Positions 8,135 to 17,310 of a DNA stretch of 64,000 bases are shown in pieces. Every line of letters begins with the position of its first letter. Positions within the stretch are counted from its first letter, which is position 1. The DNA is taken from positions 3,906,001 through 3,970,000 of the forward strand of contig NZ_CP036274.1 in assembly GCF_007747655.1 (NCBI RefSeq), given 5' to 3'. Position numbers and translations under genes: made by a program. The DNA is from Anatilimnocola aggregata (GTDB lineage: Bacteria; Planctomycetota; Planctomycetia; Pirellulales; Pirellulaceae). The notes beneath the pieces are model-generated. The model was not told where the DNA came from. It saw only the letters and a program-made list of their open reading frames with translations, and ran no database searches.

Positions 8135-10531
8135 TTACTTGCTCACCAGCTTGGTTTCGGGCTGCCACTGCTGAACATTTTGAAAGAGTGTCACGCGATC
8201 GGTTTCTAGCGCAGTTATGCCGCGGCGGTAGGCATAGTAGTCGTAAGTTTGCCACAGTGGGAGGACGGAAACGTCTTCATGCACCAGTTGATGCAACTGC
8301 TGCATCCGCTGCCGCACTTGCTGCCAATTGGTTGCGGTTTCGATCTGCCGGATTGCCAAGCGAATGAAGGCGTTATCGGTGGGCGTGATTCCTTCGGTAC
8401 TAAACAGGCGCGAGGCATCAATGATGGGTTCCCAAGTGGCAGCTTGCACGTAGGTTAAATCGCACTTTTCCTGCGGGTCGGCAAATACCCCAGGCGGGAA
8501 TTCCTGCAGTTTGCATTCGAACCCCGCAATCTGCCATTGCTTGACGAGAGCGCGGCAAGCCAGTCGGCTGGTTTCGTCAGCCGGATGCCCCAGCACCAGT
8601 GGTTGCCATTTAGGCAATTCTTTCTTGGACTTCTCGGCCGTGCTTTTCATCTCTCGCTGAGCGAGCACCTTGAGCACGATTGCGAGGCGCGGATCGTAGG
8701 CGCGCGGCAAGACTTGCTCGTCATAGCCATAGGCGATGTTATCACTGCTATTGGCAGGTGCTGGAAACGGCCCGCTAATGACCCGCCAACCGGGCAATGT
8801 TTGTCCCTTCAGTAGGCCTTGTTGCAAGATGGTTTGCCGGTCGCTGGCATATAGCAGCGCTCGGCGAAACGTACGATTGGCCAGGTAGGGGTGGCTTCGA
8901 TTGAACAGCAGCATGTGGGTCGTGGGGGCGGAATACTGCGCGATTGCGATCGCAGGATCCGACTTAAGTCCGATCACATCGCTCGGAAACACCTGGTCGA
9001 CGACATCGACCTCGCCCCGTTTGAGCGCCAGCAACATCCGCTGAGGGTCGTCAAACAATCGCTCTACAATCTCTGCTGGCTGGGTTGGTGTGACGAAGGG
9101 CGACGCATCGTTACGAACAAAGCGGGCGTTGTCCTTGACCGTCGACAGCACGCGATACGGGCCTAAATCATCTCCTGGTGAATCCTTGTCTGCAGGGGGT
9201 GCCACCGGAATCTGCAGCAGAGCCTCGGGGAGCACATGGGGCAACCGCAAATCGATTTGCACTAGTTGCGTCTGCTTGACTTGGATCGCCGAAACGAGCC
9301 GCGTCCAAGCCGGCAGAGAATCAGGCCGCGATTCGTCGGCAAGTTGCAAAAGTCGTTGGGCCACATCGAATGGGGAAACCGGCGCGGCGCGATTACCGTC
9401 GCCATTCACTTCGAGCGTGAAGTAACGACCGTCATCGCTACGAGAGATTTCGCCAATCGGACTGGAGTACCTACCACCCTCCGGTCCCATGCCGGAAAAC
9501 TCCGTTAATTGTCGCTGCACCAGGCGACCGGCGCGGCGGGCAGCGGGATCGATCATACTGCGCGAATCGAATGACTTTGCCGGTTGAGTCACTCCCACCG
9601 AAACAAGTGGATAGCGGCGCGCCATTTCAATCAGCAACTCGTTCCCGCCAGCAACGGTCGGCCAGATGTTGCGCATGCGACTCGATGCGTCGTAGGCTTC
9701 GACAAACTTCTTCTGCTCCAAGAGTGCTTTTGCCTTATCGCGTTCGGTGACGGCCATCTCGCTGAGTTGAGTTTGCCACTTCATGGCAAAGGGCTCATTT
9801 CCCGCCTGATAGGTGCGCACCAACCGTTCTAAAAGTATGCGGGCAGATCGATAGTCTTCTTTCGCGACGTAACCGCCAATCAGATTGTCGGCGGTGCTGC
9901 CGACAATCTGCATGATCGTCGGCGCTGCGCCACTTGAGCGAAAGTCGGGATTGAGCGAGCGCAATTCTTCAAGCACGCCAAGTGCTTCTGAGTAACGCTT
10001 CTGCCGAAAGGCCTGCCCAGCTGCAGCATACAAATACGACTGTCGGGCATCGGCCAAACCAGGAGTGTTGGGATAATTGTTCAACAGAAAAAAAAGATAG
10101 TCGTAGACTTCATCGAGTTTGCCTGCAGCCAATAACGACTTTGCCTCCTCAAGCACGATACTCTCGAATAGTTCGAGCTTGCTGATGTTGTACCAGGTGA
10201 CTTCGAAATCCCGGGCATCGTCGAGCAGTTTTACTTTCAACTTGTCAGTTGGCTTGGGCTTGACAGGGACAGTTCGATTGGGAAACGGAATGGGACGCAC
10301 CTTGATGACAGCGCTTTCATTCTTTTCATCGAGCGTCAGGCGGTCGAAAGGCTCTCCTTCGAAGATGCGCTGGTTCGCGGGCGGCGCAGGTTTGGCAGCT
10401 GGCTCGTCTTGGGCGGAAACGGAACTTAGCGAGCAAAGCAGAAGCAGGCTGGAACCAAGCGACAAACAGACACGCAACAGTTCGGTGCCGAACCAGCAAC
10501 GCTTCGTCGATGTTGTTGTCTGACCGCCCAT
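8135..10531 (-). CDS. Extracellular solute-binding protein family 5 (peptide/nickel type) with TPR-like N terminus
   Basis: The protein has 798 residues with a clear signal peptide (LSLGSSLLLLCSLSSVSA). Residues ~95-330 are helical with TPR-like periodicity (LLAAGKLDEVYDYLFFLL, KALLEQKKFVEAYDA). From ~400 to the end it matches family 5 solute-binding proteins, for example LLFNRSHPYLANRTFRRALL followed by YASDRQTI, and CDLTYVQAATWEPIIDASRL. These proteins normally feed oligopeptides to an ABC importer, but no permease or ATPase gene is nearby, so it may have another job in the envelope. It begins one base after the stop of the PQQ-propeller gene, and the downstream secreted protein starts 4 bp after it. 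Confidence 0.78.
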   Translation of the reverse strand: MGGQTTTSTKRCWFGTELLRVCLSLGSSLLLLCSLSSVSAQDEPAAKPAPPANQRIFEGEPFDRLTLDEKNESAVIKVRPIPFPNRTVPVKPKPTDKLKVKLLDDARDFEVTWYNISKLELFESIVLEEAKSLLAAGKLDEVYDYLFFLLNNYPNTPGLADARQSYLYAAAGQAFRQKRYSEALGVLEELRSLNPDFRSSGAAPTIMQIVGSTADNLIGGYVAKEDYRSARILLERLVRTYQAGNEPFAMKWQTQLSEMAVTERDKAKALLEQKKFVEAYDASSRMRNIWPTVAGGNELLIEMARRYPLVSVGVTQPAKSFDSRSMIDPAARRAGRLVQRQLTEFSGMGPEGGRYSSPIGEISRSDDGRYFTLEVNGDGNRAAPVSPFDVAQRLLQLADESRPDSLPAWTRLVSAIQVKQTQLVQIDLRLPHVLPEALLQIPVAPPADKDSPGDDLGPYRVLSTVKDNARFVRNDASPFVTPTQPAEIVERLFDDPQRMLLALKRGEVDVVDQVFPSDVIGLKSDPAIAIAQYSAPTTHMLLFNRSHPYLANRTFRRALLYASDRQTILQQGLLKGQTLPGWRVISGPFPAPANSSDNIAYGYDEQVLPRAYDPRLAIVLKVLAQREMKSTAEKSKKELPKWQPLVLGHPADETSRLACRALVKQWQIAGFECKLQEFPPGVFADPQEKCDLTYVQAATWEPIIDASRLFSTEGITPTDNAFIRLAIRQIETATNWQQVRQRMQQLHQLVHEDVSVLPLWQTYDYYAYRRGITALETDRVTLFQNVQQWQPETKLVSK

Positions 10532-10532
10532 G

Positions 10533-13500
10533 CTAAGGTTTCGCCTGAGGTTGAGCAGTCACATGAATCACGCCATCGCGACCACTTACTAGCAGCCTTG
10601 GGCCAAATACGCTCACGATTTCGCCCAGAGGTTCCCCCACTTCAACGGCTGCAATATCTTTGCCTGTGTTCGGATCGATTCGCACGATGGTCCCCGCTGC
10701 GTGCAGCAGAAGCAGGTCATTTTCCAGCGGCTGCGGCATGGCCGAAAGTGGGCCACGTGCAAGGTCGATCTGCCATGCCTGACGATCTTGATCGAAGCAA
10801 AGAAGTTTTCGTTCCTGCACTTCGACGAAGGTCTTTCCATTCACTGTAACGGGCCCAGCTTTCCAACGACCGCCGAGCGGTAACTTCGCACCTGCTGCCA
10901 GGTTGCCAGCTTGAAAAACTTGCAAAAAGTCGCCACTAGTTTCGCGCACCACCGTGTACACAAAGCTCTCGGCACTCGAACTGGGCGAAATCAGAGTTCC
11001 TTCGACTCGCGCTTCCGCTTCTTTCAACAAAGCAGGTTGGGCAACGTCTTTCGTAGCCAGTCGATAGATGGTCTGCTTGCCGTCTCCCAGCACGATTGCT
11101 CGATCGTTGCCGATCACGGCGGGCTCGTTCCACGCGATTCGTGCCCCAGGAGATAAGGCCGGTTGAAATGGAGAGGCAGCTGGTTTCGTCGTCGCAGGGT
11201 TGAGTAATTCCACGCGACCGATGGTCAGCGGCAAAACGAGCCCTTGCTTATACATGACAGTCTGAGAGGCCAACTCTTTGACATTAGCGCCGAGATCGAT
11301 CAGGCGCGAACGATCACTGGCCGCCGCGGCATCGTAGAAGAGCGCATACGAAGTGCCACTCCTGCCGAGCGATAGCCAGCGACCGTCGGGCAGTTTGCGA
11401 GCCTCGCGTAAGGTCAGATTGCCCACAGCTGCAGGGGGCGAGAATGAGGGCTGATCGAAATAGCCAGCGGTGATCGCCTCGGGTGGGATCTCAAAGACTC
11501 GCGCCTGATTGTTAAAGGCGATGAATTGCCGACGCTCGATGTCGGCTGCTAAACCCACCAGCGGCACCGCGAGCTGAGTAATCCAAAGTGTCTTGCCATC
11601 CGCGGCCTGACTGGCTTCGACGAGTACGGCTGGCGAATTAGGTCGGCGGCGCACATGTAGCAAGGTCTCGCCGAAGATCTGTGGTGCGGACAGGAACGCA
11701 TCGTCTTGATGCATCGACCATTTGCGCCCGAGTTGCTGCAGCGACACTTGAATCTCGTACAGCGTGCATCGGCGGCCGGCCAGCCATAAGCGTCCGCCAT
11801 CGGTCGCCTGATATAGCAGCGACGGAACCGGTTCGCTGGCTTCGATCTTGCCGACAGGTTGAACGGGCTGATCTTTAATCGCCGGGTCGACTTCAAACGC
11901 ATTCACTTCCCCCAAGTCCGTGACCACCGTCACTCGGCGACCAGAGACACCAAGCGGTGTCACCACGCGTCCCTTCAAACGAAATGGTCGATGTACTTCG
12001 CGTAATTTGTTCTGCTCGGGATCGCGTGCCAAGACGTGCAGAAGCGAAAAATCGTCTCCGGGGCTTTCGACCACGAGCAAGTGATTGACCGCAAGTACCG
12101 GAGGAACGAGGATCGATCCGGCCTTATGACCAAGGTAGAAGGTTTCGTCACATGCCAGCGACGAATTGAATGAAAAGACCGTCGAGTGTTCGCCCAGTTG
12201 ATAGTACTGAGAGGTCTTCGTGTCGTAGGCCGGTGGCACATTGATTTTTTGTGGCAAAATGAGGCGTCGATCAGATGTGCCACTCTCGGCTTCCACTTCG
12301 ATCAACTTGCCCGACGAAGTCGCCACCAGCAGTTTGTCTTCGGCCAGCGTGGGTTGATAGAAGGGTTCGCCAATGGGCAAGCGCCAACGTATCTTCCCTG
12401 TCAACGCTTCGAGGCGATAAAGCTCTTGGGCGCGGGCATCGGCTACCAACACGTCAGCGCTGACGTCGCGACCGAAAGTGGTTGGAATAATTTGCGTTTC
12501 GTGCCCTACGTATCTGCGCCACAGGACTTTGCCGGTTGTTAGATCCAGGCCATACACGGCTCCTTCGATCGTAACGAAGACTGGGCGACTGGGAGGGGCC
12601 GGTGCCGTTCCGATCGTACGGCTCGCCAGCACTATTCGCTGCGCTGACGGCCGGGGATCATCGGTGGCTGGGGCAATAGCTGTTTCCGCCAGACGCACAG
12701 CTTGCCGCTCACGCTCGCTGATGGCGAGCGTGGCCCCGATCAATTGCGGATTCGGTTCCAAACCCGGGTATTTTCTGACCAAGTCAGTCCGCACCTGATA
12801 GCTTTCTGCGGTCTTACCTTCCCCAATCAACGTGTTGATGCTCGCGATGGCGGTTTGCAGGTCTTTGTCTTGATCGATGCTCCGGCGTGTTAAATTAAGC
12901 TTATCGATGATCCCAGCAATTCGACCTTCGAGGTTCTTGCGCTCGGAGGACGGGAGGTACTCGGCGTTGTTCACGAGCGACATCGACTCGTCAGCGAGCT
13001 TCGTCAGTTCGATCTTGCGCTCGATCTTCTCAGCAGTTTTGGCTTGCTCTGCAAAGCCATCGGCAATAGCGGGCAGGATTGAAGCGAGTTCACCGCGCGA
13101 GTCGACAAAGGCTGGTTCCGTCTTAATGACAGGCAGAACTTCCGAAGCCACACGCAGCGCCGAGCGAGGATCCTTATCGGCATTGCTACTCACTTGTTGG
13201 ATTTGCGCCATTCCATGCAGTACTTTGGCCCGACCGACATCTTTTTCCTTAGGATATTTCTCGATGTACTTACTGAATAAATCCATCGCCGCAGGATAGG
13301 AGCCGCCGCGATATTCCTCTTCTGCCTTCGCAAAAACCTCCGACGCAGTTCCGCGCGTCAGCGAGTAGTACAGAATGACGAAGGCGACGATCATTACCAA
13401 CAGCGCACCACCGCCCAGCAACATCAGAGGCGAATCCCAAACATTCTTCTGCCCCAGCTTCTTCTGAACCCCGGGCTTTCCACCAGCTGGCTTGCCACCC

Positions 13501-14312
13501 AGCGGATCTGTTGGCAACGGCGCAGCAAAAGGATCGGCACCACCCCCCGCAGGAAGCGGCGCGAGCAGATCGTCCATTCCACCCATCCCCGACGAATCTG
13601 GCACTGCGAAGGCATCGAGCGATACGGGTGCAGAGAGTGGGGGTGGGCCGCCAAGTTGCGTTGGGTTGCCAGGCGCACTTGCGGGCGGCAGCGGTGTTAG
13701 CGGTGTCAGGGGAGCAAGGGCCGGATTGGGTGCATTCAATGGAGTCAGATCGTCGAGTGGGGCCATCTCCATGGATGACGCCGGAGTCGCCGACTTGGCT
13801 GGCGGCGTCGCAGGTTTCGAGATCGGCTTGGCGACCACCTTTGGCGCAGGGACCTCAACCTTGGCTTGTTTGGGAGCAACTGGCTTGGCGGGCGTCGGCG
13901 GTGGACTGTCATCCAAAGACGCCATCATCAGCAGATCGTCAGCTGCCGGCGCTTTTGGTTGCGGCTTGGGTGCAGTCGGCTTTGGCACTGGCGCTTGAAC
14001 CGGCACAGGTTCGACCGCTTCCAACATCACCAAGTCATCGTCGGCGGCAGGCGGAGGCGCGTTTGGCTTGGTAGGTGCAGATGGCTCGGGAATGTCGAGC
14101 GTGAGATCAATTTCCGGCTCGGGGGGCGAGGCAGCAGCGACCAGCTTTTTTGCCTGAAACGCAGTCAGCAGCTTCTTGTCGATGAGCGTCTTGGCAAGCA
14201 AATCGGCCGTGATATTGGCGCGGCTTTGAACTTGCTTGCGCAGGCTCGCGATCACTTGAGGCTCGAGCAAGCCTTGTTCTTCTGCAAGTTCCAAAAATTT
14301 CACTGCCGACAT
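10533..14312 (-). CDS. Single-pass membrane protein with TPR-like region and PQQ-type beta-propeller
   Basis: The protein has 1259 residues. Residues 1-60 form a small helical cytoplasmic domain (FLELAEEQGLLEPQVIASL, KKLLTAFQAKKLV) seen at the start of many planctomycete proteins. A Pro/Ala/Leu-rich linker runs from ~65 to ~280. One membrane span lies near residues 295-315 (LLGGGALLVMIVAFVILYY). The outer part has a TPR-like unit (AEEEYRGGSYPAAMDLFSKY), a helical stretch, and from ~570 a PQQ-like propeller with GAVYGLDLTTGKVLWRR and LYRLEALTGKIRWRLP blades. Such propellers scaffold proteins or bind ligands; PQQ binding itself is not shown. It is the first gene of a three-gene leftward operon. 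Confidence 0.75.
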   Translation of the reverse strand: MSAVKFLELAEEQGLLEPQVIASLRKQVQSRANITADLLAKTLIDKKLLTAFQAKKLVAAASPPEPEIDLTLDIPEPSAPTKPNAPPPAADDDLVMLEAVEPVPVQAPVPKPTAPKPQPKAPAADDLLMMASLDDSPPPTPAKPVAPKQAKVEVPAPKVVAKPISKPATPPAKSATPASSMEMAPLDDLTPLNAPNPALAPLTPLTPLPPASAPGNPTQLGGPPPLSAPVSLDAFAVPDSSGMGGMDDLLAPLPAGGGADPFAAPLPTDPLGGKPAGGKPGVQKKLGQKNVWDSPLMLLGGGALLVMIVAFVILYYSLTRGTASEVFAKAEEEYRGGSYPAAMDLFSKYIEKYPKEKDVGRAKVLHGMAQIQQVSSNADKDPRSALRVASEVLPVIKTEPAFVDSRGELASILPAIADGFAEQAKTAEKIERKIELTKLADESMSLVNNAEYLPSSERKNLEGRIAGIIDKLNLTRRSIDQDKDLQTAIASINTLIGEGKTAESYQVRTDLVRKYPGLEPNPQLIGATLAISERERQAVRLAETAIAPATDDPRPSAQRIVLASRTIGTAPAPPSRPVFVTIEGAVYGLDLTTGKVLWRRYVGHETQIIPTTFGRDVSADVLVADARAQELYRLEALTGKIRWRLPIGEPFYQPTLAEDKLLVATSSGKLIEVEAESGTSDRRLILPQKINVPPAYDTKTSQYYQLGEHSTVFSFNSSLACDETFYLGHKAGSILVPPVLAVNHLLVVESPGDDFSLLHVLARDPEQNKLREVHRPFRLKGRVVTPLGVSGRRVTVVTDLGEVNAFEVDPAIKDQPVQPVGKIEASEPVPSLLYQATDGGRLWLAGRRCTLYEIQVSLQQLGRKWSMHQDDAFLSAPQIFGETLLHVRRRPNSPAVLVEASQAADGKTLWITQLAVPLVGLAADIERRQFIAFNNQARVFEIPPEAITAGYFDQPSFSPPAAVGNLTLREARKLPDGRWLSLGRSGTSYALFYDAAAASDRSRLIDLGANVKELASQTVMYKQGLVLPLTIGRVELLNPATTKPAASPFQPALSPGARIAWNEPAVIGNDRAIVLGDGKQTIYRLATKDVAQPALLKEAEARVEGTLISPSSSAESFVYTVVRETSGDFLQVFQAGNLAAGAKLPLGGRWKAGPVTVNGKTFVEVQERKLLCFDQDRQAWQIDLARGPLSAMPQPLENDLLLLHAAGTIVRIDPNTGKDIAAVEVGEPLGEIVSVFGPRLLVSGRDGVIHVTAQPQAKP

Positions 14313-14607
14313 CGGTCACGCTGCTCCCGCTTCACTGCGTTGTCTGCACTTTTCTGACCCGCTCACCGCCCCTAAGCCTCGAAAAGTGACGGGGCAGGTT
14401 CGTCCTGCCATGCCGCATGTGTCGACGAACATGTCGCAGAAAGCGACAGGCGGCCAGATAAGATAGTATCGCGCCACTTTGATTCTAATTCAACCTGCGG
14501 GGCGCAGCAGCAACGGAGCAGAAAGATTCTGTGAAGTTCGATCCGGAATCCGAAGTGCCCCTTAAAACGCAGCGGGAAGAACTCGCTCTGTCGACGTCGG
14601 GAAACTC

Positions 14608-15084
14608 TTACGGAGTAGCCGTATCCTCAGCGGGACGATCACCTGCCGGATCCACCGCGTAAAACACACATGCTTCTTTCAGCAAAGCAATCGTCTCCCC
14701 CATCTTCGCTGGAGAGCACCCCGCAAACTTGACCGTGATCTCGGCGAATGCGGAATTTCCGTTCTTCATGTCTTTGAGCGTAGCCTTCAGCTCATCCAGG
14801 GTGGTTGCCTCGCCACTTACCAACAGCTGATCTTGGGCGTTGATTTCAACGGGGAGTCGCGGCACAACTGGCGCGGCAGATTCAGCAACGCCAGTTTGCG
14901 GTGCCGAATTTGTCACCACCGCCTGCGGTGGCATTGCCAATACTGGCGCAGGTGCTGGACTGATGCGAACGAAAAAGATGGCACCGACCCCGACAACAAC
15001 TACCAGGCCAAGGAAAAGGATGATTCCCAAGGCAACCACAATTGCCACCGCGGCTCCATTGTCGCCCCGTCGTTCTTCACTCAT
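14608..15084 (-). CDS. Small single-pass membrane protein, possibly ExbD/TolR-like outer domain
   Basis: The ATG at 15084 gives 158 residues: MSEERRGDNGAAVAIVVALG, then a strong membrane span to ~residue 37 and a Pro/Ala linker. The remaining domain, around VEINAQDQLLVSGEATTLDE, faintly resembles the periplasmic domain of ExbD/TolR. A longer in-frame start at 15216 would overprint the divergent rnpA start and lacks signal-like character. An AGGGG stretch lies about 10 bases before the chosen start. It diverges from rnpA with 109 bp between the two start codons. Function unknown. Confidence 0.55.
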   Translation of the reverse strand: MSEERRGDNGAAVAIVVALGIILFLGLVVVVGVGAIFFVRISPAPAPVLAMPPQAVVTNSAPQTGVAESAAPVVPRLPVEINAQDQLLVSGEATTLDELKATLKDMKNGNSAFAEITVKFAGCSPAKMGETIALLKEACVFYAVDPAGDRPAEDTATP

Positions 15085-15193
15085 GGAATGCCCGCCCCTA
15101 TTTGATTTCGCCAGTTCGTATCCCTCGCCTCGAACCGCCTGCCATCTTATCCTGGTATTCGGTAGTGCCGATACAATATTTCCCCCGGGCCAC

Positions 15194-15580
15194 ATGACCG
15201 ACCAGAGCTTTCCCAAATCGTTTCACCTGCGCAAGCAGGCCGAGTTCGACCGTGTTTTTGCTTCGCGAGCCTATGCAGCCGACGACTATTTGATTGTGCA
15301 TGGCTGCGTGAACGACCTTGCTTGGTCGCGATTGGGGCTGAGCGTTTCGAAGAAGTCGGGGAATTCGCCCGAGCGAAACTATTGGAAACGATCGATTCGC
15401 GAAGCGTTTCGACTCAGCCGCAGTGAGTTGCCGGTCGGCATCGATCTGGTCGTTCGCCCGCAAAAAGGGGCTCAGGCCGATAGTTTGACGATTCAGCGCT
15501 CGTTGCCAGCTCTCGTGCGGCGACTGGCAAAGCGTTTGAAAATCCCCGCTGCGAATGCCAGGCAGGAGGATACCAGATGA
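15194..15580 (+). CDS. rnpA: Ribonuclease P protein component
   Basis: The protein has 128 residues and supports the RNase P ribozyme in 5' maturation of tRNAs. The N terminus (FHLRKQAEFDRVFAS) and the signature RNYWKRSIREAFR (RNxxKRxxRE) are typical. The ATG at 15194 is the start consistent with family length. Its stop overlaps the yidD start by four bases (ATGA). In many bacteria rpmH lies just upstream; here the 109 bp before the gene are too short for rpmH and the neighbour is a divergent membrane-protein gene. Confidence 0.93.
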   Translation: MTDQSFPKSFHLRKQAEFDRVFASRAYAADDYLIVHGCVNDLAWSRLGLSVSKKSGNSPERNYWKRSIREAFRLSRSELPVGIDLVVRPQKGAQADSLTIQRSLPALVRRLAKRLKIPAANARQEDTR

Positions 15581-15816
15581 ATTCGCTTTGCCAACTCTTG
15601 AGCAAGTTGCTCGCAGCGGTGCTCATCGGCTGTGTGCGCCTGTATCAATTGCTTCTGAGCCCGATTTTTGGCCGGCAGTGCCGCTTTCAGCCGACATGTA
15701 GTCATTACTATATCGGTGCGGTGGAAAAGTATGGTCCGCTGCGTGGCACACTGAAGGGACTCTGGCGGATTTGTCGCTGCAATCCTTTTTGCCGTGGGGG
15801 CTATGACCCGCCTTAG
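15577..15816 (+). CDS. yidD: Membrane protein insertion efficiency factor YidD
   Basis: The protein has 79 residues with the complete family core: RLYQLLLSPIFGRQCRFQPT, CSHYYIGAVEKYGPLRG and a C-terminal CRCNPFCRGGYDPP with its conserved cysteines. YidD helps YidC-dependent insertion of inner-membrane proteins. It overlaps rnpA by 4 bp, the usual order. The usual next gene, yidC, is absent; an MFS transporter gene follows after 42 bp. Confidence 0.93.
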   Translation: MNSLCQLLSKLLAAVLIGCVRLYQLLLSPIFGRQCRFQPTCSHYYIGAVEKYGPLRGTLKGLWRICRCNPFCRGGYDPP

Positions 15817-15858
15817 TATGCACGTCGCAATCTTCTCCGGCATAGCCTGAAGACCTTG

Positions 15859-17148
15859 ATGAAAACAGAAACCTCCGAGCATCCGCAGCGTTGGACGCAA
15901 CTGGCCTGGCTATCGGTTTGCAACCTGCTTGCCATGACCCTTTGGTTCTCGGTGAGCGCGGTAGCTCCGGCGCTAAAGACAGCTTGGGAGTTATCGCCGC
16001 TCGATCAGGCGTGGCTTACGATCAGCGTGCAGATTGGTTTTGCAACAGGCGCGCTTGCAAGTGCCGTCTGGAATCTGGCCGATCGCTGGCCCGCACCACG
16101 TTTGCTTGCGGCCTCGGCACTGATTGGCGCGCTACTTAGTGCCACAATTCCGCTGTTGTTCACCAATGAGATGGCTCGCACCCACGGCGGCTTTTTGTTG
16201 GTTTTGTTGTTGAGAGGAGCAACAGGTGCGATGCTCGCGGGCATTTATCCGGTTGGAATGAAGCTGATGGCGTCGTGGTTCCGGCAGGGGCGCGGCTTGG
16301 CGATTGGTATCATGGTGGGCGCACTCACTGTCGGTTCCGCGCTGCCGCATCTGATTCGGATCTTGCCTCTGGATCAAATGGCCGCACAGTTTCTGCCCTC
16401 AATTGGCGGATCGTTACCTGAAACCTGGCGACTGGTTCTATTAACTGCCAGTGGCTGTTCGCTCCTCGCCGCGATGTTGGGCTTCATTTTTTTGCGATCG
16501 GGCCCTTGGCTGCCGAACGCTGCGACCTTCGACTGGTCTTACTTCGTCAAAGTGTGGCAGGATGAACCGCTCCGGCGGGCTAATTTCGGTTACCTCGGCC
16601 ATATGTTCGAGTTGTATGCAATGTGGACTTGGGCCCCGCAACTGCTGCGCGATGCGTATGCGGGCGCGGGGTATTCACTCGATTCAGCTTCTCTGGTCAG
16701 TTTTGCGACTGTGGCTGTCGGTGGATTTGGTTGCGTTGCAGCCGGGCGATTTGCCGATCGTCGTGGTCGTTGTTTGACGACAATCGTCAGTCTGCTGATT
16801 TCCGGCACGTGTGCACTGGCAGCAGGCAGCCTTACCCAGTGGCCTGTGCTGCTAACAATCGTGTGCCTCATCTGGGGTGTTAGCGTGATTGCGGATAGTG
16901 CCCAGTTCAGCGCCGCAGTTTCTGAATTGTGCGACCAACAATACGTTGGTACTGCGCTCGCCATCCAAACCTGCACTGGCTTTCTGCTCACCACTCTGAC
17001 GATTGCTGCCCTACCAGTGTTGCAGACCTGGCTGGGGTGGCCGCTGGCGACCGCCATCTTGGCGATCGGTCCCGTGGTTGGCATTTGGAACATGATTCGG
17101 CTTCGTGGTCTTCCTCAGGCAGCCCGGCTGGCGGCCGGCAAGCGATAA
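15859..17148 (+). CDS. MFS transporter
   Basis: The protein has 429 residues with about 12 hydrophobic spans. The first is WLSVCNLLAMTLWFSVSAVA, which resembles the CynX/NimT and nitrate/nitrite porter branch. A conserved loop 2-3 region (ASAVWNLADRWPAPRLL) stands in for the classic GxLaDrxGrr, and the second half has GRFADRRGRCLTT. The substrate is unknown. The ATG at 15859 is preferred to a TTG one codon earlier. It follows yidD at 42 bp, but a functional link is unlikely. Confidence 0.85.
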   Translation: MKTETSEHPQRWTQLAWLSVCNLLAMTLWFSVSAVAPALKTAWELSPLDQAWLTISVQIGFATGALASAVWNLADRWPAPRLLAASALIGALLSATIPLLFTNEMARTHGGFLLVLLLRGATGAMLAGIYPVGMKLMASWFRQGRGLAIGIMVGALTVGSALPHLIRILPLDQMAAQFLPSIGGSLPETWRLVLLTASGCSLLAAMLGFIFLRSGPWLPNAATFDWSYFVKVWQDEPLRRANFGYLGHMFELYAMWTWAPQLLRDAYAGAGYSLDSASLVSFATVAVGGFGCVAAGRFADRRGRCLTTIVSLLISGTCALAAGSLTQWPVLLTIVCLIWGVSVIADSAQFSAAVSELCDQQYVGTALAIQTCTGFLLTTLTIAALPVLQTWLGWPLATAILAIGPVVGIWNMIRLRGLPQAARLAAGKR

Positions 17149-17191
17149 GCTCTCATGGATGCGTACTTTGCGTCTCCACTCGGCAAAAAAG

Positions 17192-17219
17192 TTGCAATCC
17201 GAACTAATTTTGCTAACAT
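17192..17219 (+). promoter_or_regulatory. Candidate sigma-70-like promoter of the DUF1559 gene
   Basis: TTGCAA at 17192-17197 and TAACAT at 17214-17219 are 16 bases apart, about 90 bp before the DUF1559 start. The match to TTGACA/TATAAT is moderate and no transcription start is known. Confidence 0.3.
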
Positions 17220-17310
17220 CTGCCTGCAGTTCGGCATTGTCCAAGTCGATACCGGGGAAATGTCCATTCCCTGACTTGCCGACCTGCCTCATTTCTAGTG
17301 CAGCCTCTCC

